A DNA stretch of 64,000 nt from NCBI RefSeq assembly GCF_019145435.1, contig NZ_JAHSTS010000002.1, positions 2,204,001 through 2,268,000 of the forward strand, given 5' to 3'. Below the pieces are notes generated by a model. It was given only the letters and a program-made list of their open reading frames with translations. It had not been told where the DNA came from and did not search any database. Every line of letters begins with the position of its first letter. The first letter of the stretch is position 1. Shown here piece by piece: positions 58,884-64,000 of the stretch. The stretch comes from Pseudomonas ekonensis. GTDB lineage: Bacteria > Pseudomonadota > Gammaproteobacteria > Pseudomonadales > Pseudomonadaceae. A program made the translations under genes and the position numbers.

Positions 58884-61208
58884 ATGGACAGCATCAACAG
58901 CCGCATCGCCGAGGAACTCGGCGTACGCCCGCAACAGGTCGAAGCGGCCGTCGCGCTACTCGATGAAGGCTCTACCGTTCCCTTCATCGCCCGTTACCGG
59001 AAAGAAGTGACCGGCAGCCTCGATGACACCCAGCTGCGTCATCTGGAAGAGCGCCTGCGCTACCTGCGCGAACTCGACGAACGGCGCATCAGCATCCTCG
59101 CCAGCATCCAGGAGCAGGGCAAGCTCACGCCCGCCCTCGAGCGCGACATCAAGCTCGCCGACACCAAGACCCGCCTCGAAGACCTGTACCTGCCGTACAA
59201 GCAGAAGCGCCGCACCAAGGGCCAGATCGCCCTGGAAGCCGGCCTCGGCGAGCTGGCCGACGGCCTGTTCAACGACCCGTCGCTGACGCCGGAAGCCGAA
59301 GCCGCGCGCTTCATCGACGCCGACAAGGGCGTGGCCGACGCCAAGGCCGCCCTCGAGGGCGCCAAGTACATCCTCATGGAGCGCTTCGCCGAAGACGCCG
59401 GCCTGCTGGAGAAACTGCGCACCTTCCTCAAGCAGGAAGCCACGATCAGCGCCCGCGTGATCGCCGGCAAGGAAGAGGAAGGCGCCAAGTTCCGCGACTA
59501 CTTCGAACACGACGAACCGCTCAAGAGCATGCCGTCGCACCGCGCCCTGGCGATCTTCCGCGGCCGCAACGAAGGCATCCTCAGTTCGGCCCTGAAGGTC
59601 GGCGAGGAACTGCCGGGCACCCTGCACCCGTGCGAAGGCATGATCGGCCAGCACGTCGGCATCCAGAACCAGAACCGCCCCGCCGACAAGTGGCTGGGCG
59701 AGGTGGTGCGCTGGACCTGGAAGGTCAAGCTCTACACCCACCTGGAGACCGACCTGCTCGGCGAACTGCGCGACGGCGCCGAAACTGAAGCGATCAACGT
59801 GTTCGCCCACAACCTGCACGACCTGCTGCTGGCCGCCCCGGCCGGCCCGCGCGCGACCCTGGGCCTGGACCCGGGCCTGCGCACCGGCTGCAAGGTCGCG
59901 GTGGTGGACGCCACCGGCAAGCTGCTGGACCACGCCACGGTCTACCCGCACGTGCCGCACAACAAGTGGGACCAGACCCTGGCCATCCTGGCGGCCCTGT
60001 GCGCCAAGCATTCGGTCGACCTGATCGCCATCGGCAACGGCACCGCCAGCCGCGAGACCGACAAGCTGGCCATCGAGCTGATCAAGAAATACCCGGCCAT
60101 GAAAATGACCAAGGTCATGGTGTCCGAGGCCGGCGCGTCGGTGTACTCGGCCTCGGAACTGGCCGCCAAGGAATTCCCGGACCTGGACGTGTCGATCCGC
60201 GGCGCGGTGTCCATCGCCCGCCGCCTCCAGGATCCGCTGGCGGAGCTGGTGAAGATCGATCCGAAATCCATCGGCGTCGGCCAGTACCAGCACGACGTGT
60301 CGCAGCTGAAGCTGGCGCGCAGCCTGGACGCCGTGGTCGAGGACTGCGTGAACGCCGTGGGCGTGGACGTGAACACCGCGTCCGTGGCCCTGCTGGCGCG
60401 CATCTCCGGCCTCAACGCCACCCTGGCGCAGAACATCGTCGCCCACCGTGACGAGCACGGCGCGTTCAAGACCCGCGCCGCGCTGAAGAAAGTCGCGCGC
60501 CTGGGCGAGAAGACCTTCGAGCAGGCCGCCGGCTTCCTGCGCGTGATGAACGGCGACAACCCGCTGGACGCTTCGGCCGTGCACCCGGAAGCCTATCCGC
60601 TGGTCAAGCGCATCGCCGCCGAGACCGACCGCGACATCCGCTCGCTGATCGGCGACACCGGGTTCCTCAAGCGCCTGGATCCGAAGAAGTTCACCGACGA
60701 GACCTTCGGCCTGCCGACCGTCACCGACATCCTCCAGGAACTGGACAAGCCGGGCCGCGACCCGCGTCCGGAATTCAAGACCGCCGAGTTCCAGGAAGGC
60801 GTCGAAGACCTCAAGGACCTGCAGCCGGGGATGATCCTCGAAGGCGTGGTGACCAACGTCACGGCGTTCGGTGCGTTCGTCGACATCGGCGTGCACCAGG
60901 ACGGTCTGGTGCACATCTCGGCGCTGTCGGAGAAGTTCATCAAGGATCCGCGCGAGGCGGTGAAGGCCGGCGACGTGGTGAAGGTCAAGGTCATGGAAGT
61001 CGACATCCCGCGCAAACGCGTCGGCCTGTCGATGCGCATGAGCGACACGCCGGGCGAGAAGATCGACGGCGCCCGCGGCTCGCGTCCGGGCTCGGCGCCG
61101 CGCCAGGGCTCGAACAACGCGCCGCGCAAGGAAACCGCCACCGCCGCACCGGCCAACAACGCCATGGCGTCCCTGTTCGCCAACGCCAAGCAGTTGAAGA
61201 AGAAGTGA
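58884..61208 (+). CDS. tex: Transcription accessory protein Tex
   Basis: 774 aa from the ATG at 58884 (CAGGTGG upstream). It is a nucleic-acid-binding protein homologous to eukaryotic Spt6. Its parts are the N-terminal Tex helices, a YqgF-like domain starting [17 protein letters not shown], a helix-hairpin-helix block ([19 protein letters not shown]) and the S1 domain [20 protein letters not shown], then a low-complexity Ser/Ala/Arg tail. The next gene overlaps its stop by 4 nt. Confidence 0.96.
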   Translation: MDSINSRIAEELGVRPQQVEAAVALLDEGSTVPFIARYRKEVTGSLDDTQLRHLEERLRYLRELDERRISILASIQEQGKLTPALERDIKLADTKTRLEDLYLPYKQKRRTKGQIALEAGLGELADGLFNDPSLTPEAEAARFIDADKGVADAKAALEGAKYILMERFAEDAGLLEKLRTFLKQEATISARVIAGKEEEGAKFRDYFEHDEPLKSMPSHRALAIFRGRNEGILSSALKVGEELPGTLHPCEGMIGQHVGIQNQNRPADKWLGEVVRWTWKVKLYTHLETDLLGELRDGAETEAINVFAHNLHDLLLAAPAGPRATLGLDPGLRTGCKVAVVDATGKLLDHATVYPHVPHNKWDQTLAILAALCAKHSVDLIAIGNGTASRETDKLAIELIKKYPAMKMTKVMVSEAGASVYSASELAAKEFPDLDVSIRGAVSIARRLQDPLAELVKIDPKSIGVGQYQHDVSQLKLARSLDAVVEDCVNAVGVDVNTASVALLARISGLNATLAQNIVAHRDEHGAFKTRAALKKVARLGEKTFEQAAGFLRVMNGDNPLDASAVHPEAYPLVKRIAAETDRDIRSLIGDTGFLKRLDPKKFTDETFGLPTVTDILQELDKPGRDPRPEFKTAEFQEGVEDLKDLQPGMILEGVVTNVTAFGAFVDIGVHQDGLVHISALSEKFIKDPREAVKAGDVVKVKVMEVDIPRKRVGLSMRMSDTPGEKIDGARGSRPGSAPRQGSNNAPRKETATAAPANNAMASLFANAKQLKKK

Positions 61209-61591
61209 CGGACATTCCCGTCGGGCTCGTCGAGAGCGCGTTCTTCAAGCTGTTGGGCTGCCGCCTGCACAGCCTGGAGACCGGGGTGGCGCAAGTCGCC
61301 CTGGCGCTGGAGCCGCAGCTGCGCAACCGCGGCGGCAAGCTGCACGGCGGCGCGCTGTTCAGCCTGGTCGACATCGCCATGGGGCTGGCCTGCTCCAGCG
61401 CCCATGGCTTCGACCAGCAGAGCGCGACCATCGAGTGCAAGATCAACTACATCCGCGCCGTGTCCGACGGCGAGGTGCTGTGCACGGCCCGGGTGATCCA
61501 CCCGGGCCGGCGCACGCTGGTGGTCGAGGCCGACGTGATGCAGGGCGACAAGCTGGTCGCAAAAGCGCAAGGCACGTTCGCTGTCCTGTAG
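61205..61591 (+). CDS. PaaI-family hot-dog thioesterase
   Basis: 128 aa from a GTG overlapping the tex stop. The PaaI-type active site is [20 protein letters not shown], with HGG and the Asp in place. Acyl-CoA thioesterase; substrate unknown. Coupled to tex, and the pair is conserved in Pseudomonas as I recall. Confidence 0.9.
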   Translation: MTDIPVGLVESAFFKLLGCRLHSLETGVAQVALALEPQLRNRGGKLHGGALFSLVDIAMGLACSSAHGFDQQSATIECKINYIRAVSDGEVLCTARVIHPGRRTLVVEADVMQGDKLVAKAQGTFAVL

Positions 61592-61631
61592 CTTGCCGTC
61601 ACCGATTTGGGTTAATTTCGGCGCAACGAAA

Positions 61632-61713
61632 CCTGTGGGAGCGAGCCTGCTCGCGAAGAGGGTGCATCAGTTGGCTGACACACCGCCTTCGCGAGCAGGC
61701 TCGCTCCCACAGG
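61632..61713. repeat. REPIN-like inverted pair
   Basis: CCTGTGGGAGCGAGCCTGCT... and its inverse, 26-bp perfect arms, 30-nt middle. Same family as 28395-28490 with GTGGGAG in place of GTAGGAG. Confidence 0.88.
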
Positions 61714-61849
61714 GATTGTGCAGTTCTTGACTGACCGGCAAACGGCCTGCCGCTCCAAAACCAGGCGAAAACGCCAGTTTCAACTTCACCCTTGTAGACC
61801 GTCCTGCCCACCCCCATATTGGGGCGACTGACGCGTGAAGGAATCCAAA

Positions 61850-63433
61850 TTGAGCGAACTTCTCAACCGCCGCCTGGCCCTGCTCGGCGAGCGCGCCAAC
61901 CTCTCCCTGCTCGAGCAGTGCCTGCACGGCATCGAACGTGAATGCCTGCGCGTGACCGGCGAGGGCCGCCTGGCGCAGACGCCGCACCCCGAGGCCCTGG
62001 GTTCCGCGCTGACCAACGAACAGATCACCACCGACTACTCCGAGTCGCTGCTGGAGTTCATCACGCCTGCCCTGCCCGACCCGTCCGACACCCTGGCCAG
62101 CCTGGAGCGCATCCACCGCTTCGCCTACAGCAAGCTCGGCAACGAGTACCTGTGGAGCCCGTCGATGCCGTGCCCGCTGCCGGCCGAGGAAGACATCCCG
62201 ATCGCGTACTACGGCACCTCCAACATCGGTCGGCTCAAGTACGTCTACCGTCAGGGCCTGGCGCTGCGCTACGGCAAGACCATGCAGTGCATCGCCGGGA
62301 TCCACTACAACTTCTCCCTGCCGGAAAAGCTCTGGCCGCTGCTCAAGCAGGCCGAGGGCACCGGCGGCAGCGACCGCGACTTCCAGTCCGCGTCCTACAT
62401 CGCCCTGATCCGCAACTTCCGCCGCTACAGCTGGCTGCTGATGTACCTGTTCGGCGCTTCGCCGGCGCTGGACGCAGGCTTCCTGCGCGGCCGCCCGCAC
62501 CAGCTCGAACAGCTGGATCCGGACACCCTGTACCTGCCCTACGCCACCAGCCTGCGCATGAGCGACCTGGGTTACCAGAGCAACGCCCAGGCCGGCCTGA
62601 CGCCGTGCTACAACGACCTGTCCAGCTACACCGACAGCCTGCGCAAGGCCGTCGCCACGCCGTATGCGCCGTACGTCGAGATCGGCACGCACCAGGACGG
62701 CGAGTGGGTGCAGTTGAACACCAACATCCTGCAGATCGAAAACGAGTACTACTCCAACATCCGCCCCAAACGCGTGACCTACACCGGCGAACGGCCGATC
62801 CAGGCGCTGATGGCCCGCGGCATCCAGTACGTCGAAGTGCGCTGCCTGGACATCAACCCGTTCCTGCCGATGGGCATCGACGTCACCGAGGCGCGTTTCC
62901 TCGACGCGTTCCTGCTGTATTGCGCGCTCAACGACAGCCCGCTGCTGACCGGCACCAGTTGCGGCAACGCCACGTCGAACTTCCTCAGCGTGGTCAAGGA
63001 AGGCCGCCGTCCCGGCCTGCAGCTGCAGCGTGACGGCCAGCCGGTGGACATGAAGCAATGGGCGGGCGAACTGCTGGAGCACATCGCGCCGCTGGCGGCC
63101 CTGCTGGATCGCAGCCAGGGCGGCGATGCCCACGGCAAGGCGCTCGACGCGCAGCGGGCCAAGGTCAGCGACCCGTCGCTGACGCCATCGGCCCAGGTGC
63201 TGGCGGCGATGGCCGCGCACAAGGAAAGCTTCGCGCAGTTTTCCCTGCGCCAGAGCCAGGCCCATGCCGATTTCTTCCGCAGCGAGCCCCTGGCCGCCGA
63301 GGAGCAAACCCGTTTCGAAGCGCTGGCGCGCTCGTCGCTGGAGCAGCAGGCGGAGCTGGAGCAGAACGAGGTCGGCGATTTCGACGTATTCGTGGGGGCC
63401 TACCAGGCGAGCATCCTGGCGATCAGCAACTGA
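61850..63433 (+). CDS. gshA: Glutamate-cysteine ligase
   Basis: 527 aa from a TTG at 61850 with AAGGA eight nt upstream; a GTG at 61835 would add five residues before the ribosome binding site. It is the first enzyme of glutathione synthesis. GshA type 1 features: [35 protein letters not shown], and YYSNIRPKR near residue 300. Confidence 0.97.
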   Translation: MSELLNRRLALLGERANLSLLEQCLHGIERECLRVTGEGRLAQTPHPEALGSALTNEQITTDYSESLLEFITPALPDPSDTLASLERIHRFAYSKLGNEYLWSPSMPCPLPAEEDIPIAYYGTSNIGRLKYVYRQGLALRYGKTMQCIAGIHYNFSLPEKLWPLLKQAEGTGGSDRDFQSASYIALIRNFRRYSWLLMYLFGASPALDAGFLRGRPHQLEQLDPDTLYLPYATSLRMSDLGYQSNAQAGLTPCYNDLSSYTDSLRKAVATPYAPYVEIGTHQDGEWVQLNTNILQIENEYYSNIRPKRVTYTGERPIQALMARGIQYVEVRCLDINPFLPMGIDVTEARFLDAFLLYCALNDSPLLTGTSCGNATSNFLSVVKEGRRPGLQLQRDGQPVDMKQWAGELLEHIAPLAALLDRSQGGDAHGKALDAQRAKVSDPSLTPSAQVLAAMAAHKESFAQFSLRQSQAHADFFRSEPLAAEEQTRFEALARSSLEQQAELEQNEVGDFDVFVGAYQASILAISN

Positions 63434-63440
63434 CCGCCCC

Positions 63441-63534
63441 TGGGGCCAGGGGATTGCTCCCGCCGGGTCGCGGAGCGGGCCCAAACTTCCGGCTGCTGCG
63501 CAGCCGGGCGGGAGCATGCTCCCTCGCCACAAGG
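63441..63534. repeat. REP-like palindromic region
   Basis: GCTCCCGCCGGG... and ...CCGGGCGGGAGCATGCTCCCTCGCC segments form a compound inverted repeat between gshA and the next operon. Confidence 0.6.
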
Positions 63535-63562
63535 CTTTAGATTTTTCCGCTCATAAGTTAAT

Positions 63563-63586
63563 TCTAAAAAGTTATTTATTTTTAGA
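63563..63586. promoter_or_regulatory. AT-rich palindrome before the taurine-type transporter gene
   Basis: TCTAAAAA at 63563-63570 and TTTTTAGA at 63579-63586 with an 8-nt spacer, 62 nt before the ATG, in a locally AT-rich stretch. A sulfur-responsive operator or promoter element is plausible. Confidence 0.4.
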
Positions 63587-63647
63587 TTCTTAGATCATTT
63601 AGTCTCCTTTCACGCCGACGACCGGTGGCCTGACAAGGAGCTCCCCC

Positions 63648-64000
63648 ATGAAACTGAATGTCCCGCTTCGCCTGCTGGCGGTGGCCACCCTGGCCGCCGC
63701 AAGCTTCCTGGCCCAGGCCGCCGACCTCACCGTCGCCTACCAGACCACCGTCGACCCGGCGAAAGTCGCCCAGGCCGACGGCGCCTACGAGAAAGCCACC
63801 AAGGCCGACATCAGCTGGCGCAAGTTCGACAACGGCGCCGACATCATCGCCGCCATCGCCTCCGGCGACGTGCAGATCGGCTACCTCGGCTCCAGCCCGC
63901 TGACCGCGGCGGTCACCCGCAAGGTGCCGGTGGAGACCTTCCTCATCGCCACCCAGATCGGCGCCGCCGAAGCGCTGGTCGCCCGCGACGGCGCCGGCAT
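63648..64000 (+). CDS. tauA: Taurine-type ABC transporter binding protein, partial
   Basis: The first 117 codons of a gene that leaves the window. After a signal peptide (ends AQA near 24) the mature start ADLTVAYQTTVDPAKVAQADG and GYLGSSPLTAAVTR match TauA periplasmic taurine-binding proteins. Aliphatic sulfonate binding is the alternative. AAGGAG precedes the ATG. Probably first of tauABC(D). Confidence 0.85.
   Translation, partial: MKLNVPLRLLAVATLAAASFLAQAADLTVAYQTTVDPAKVAQADGAYEKATKADISWRKFDNGADIIAAIASGDVQIGYLGSSPLTAAVTRKVPVETFLIATQIGAAEALVARDGAG

Noticed and set aside
61667..63532. A 621-codon minus-strand frame over gshA
   Set aside because: Antisense to gshA, composition-driven.

Overview
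The window is a high-GC gammaproteobacterial chromosome segment. Codon use, gene content and gene order point to a Pseudomonas of the fluorescens group. From memory, the backbone order (amino-acid ABC transporter, tRNA-Thr, rmlC-dctB-dctD, cysQ-nudE-yrfG, fdhD and its oxidoreductase, pckA-hslO-hslR, rimK, an envZ/ompR pair called amgS/amgR in P. aeruginosa, tex, gshA) resembles the P. aeruginosa PA5152-PA5203 region. No database search was run. All assignments come from motifs, lengths, gene spacing and family knowledge.

Layout. 1-5.5 kb: a polar amino-acid ABC transporter operon, a methyltransferase that overlaps it, and an FkbM methyltransferase with its own promoter. 5.56-10.61 kb: tRNA-Thr(UGU) with a 5.0-kb degenerate integrative element bounded by 46-bp direct repeats of the tRNA 3' end. 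It carries an AT-rich P-loop ATPase, an IS3-family insertion sequence whose transposase has two lesions, two unrelated integrase remnants, and an HNH protein whose C-terminal half looks like a phage gp25 baseplate-wedge domain. These are the likeliest undescribed or defence-type genes here. 10.8-18.3 kb: an accessory block of mostly minus-strand oxidoreductase, hydrolase and stress genes (esterase, Ohr, AraC, isochorismatase-like, RidA, LysR, an SDR lacking its catalytic Tyr, DsbA-like, tautomerase) and a DinJ/YafQ toxin-antitoxin pair. 18.7-26.6 kb: a LysR gene that overlaps azlD tail to tail; a tightly overlapped minus-strand operon of a 2-oxoglutarate dioxygenase, a GNAT acetyltransferase and AzlC/AzlD exporter subunits, preceded by helically spaced TTTGAA repeats; an OprD porin; a DsbA-like protein; and a TonB-dependent siderophore receptor behind a Fur-box-like site.

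26.7-45.5 kb: agmatine deiminase, a kinase/aminotransferase fusion, an orphan rmlC, the DctB/DctD dicarboxylate two-component system, housekeeping nucleotide hydrolases, Kbp/LysM, a LysR-fdhD-molybdoenzyme unit, a glycine-zipper protein, and fatty-acid thioesterase and dehydrogenase genes. 45.6-64 kb: a RecQ-like helicase, small envelope proteins, a GXSXG lipase-like protein that could be a secreted effector, pckA, the heat-shock proteins Hsp33 and Hsp15, a PAP2 phosphatase, a retropepsin-like protease with rimK, a long 7-bp tandem repeat, EnvZ/OmpR, Tex, a thioesterase, gshA and the start of a taurine-type ABC transporter. REP/REPIN-like palindromes lie between many of these genes, and six exact DnaA-box 9-mers were found.
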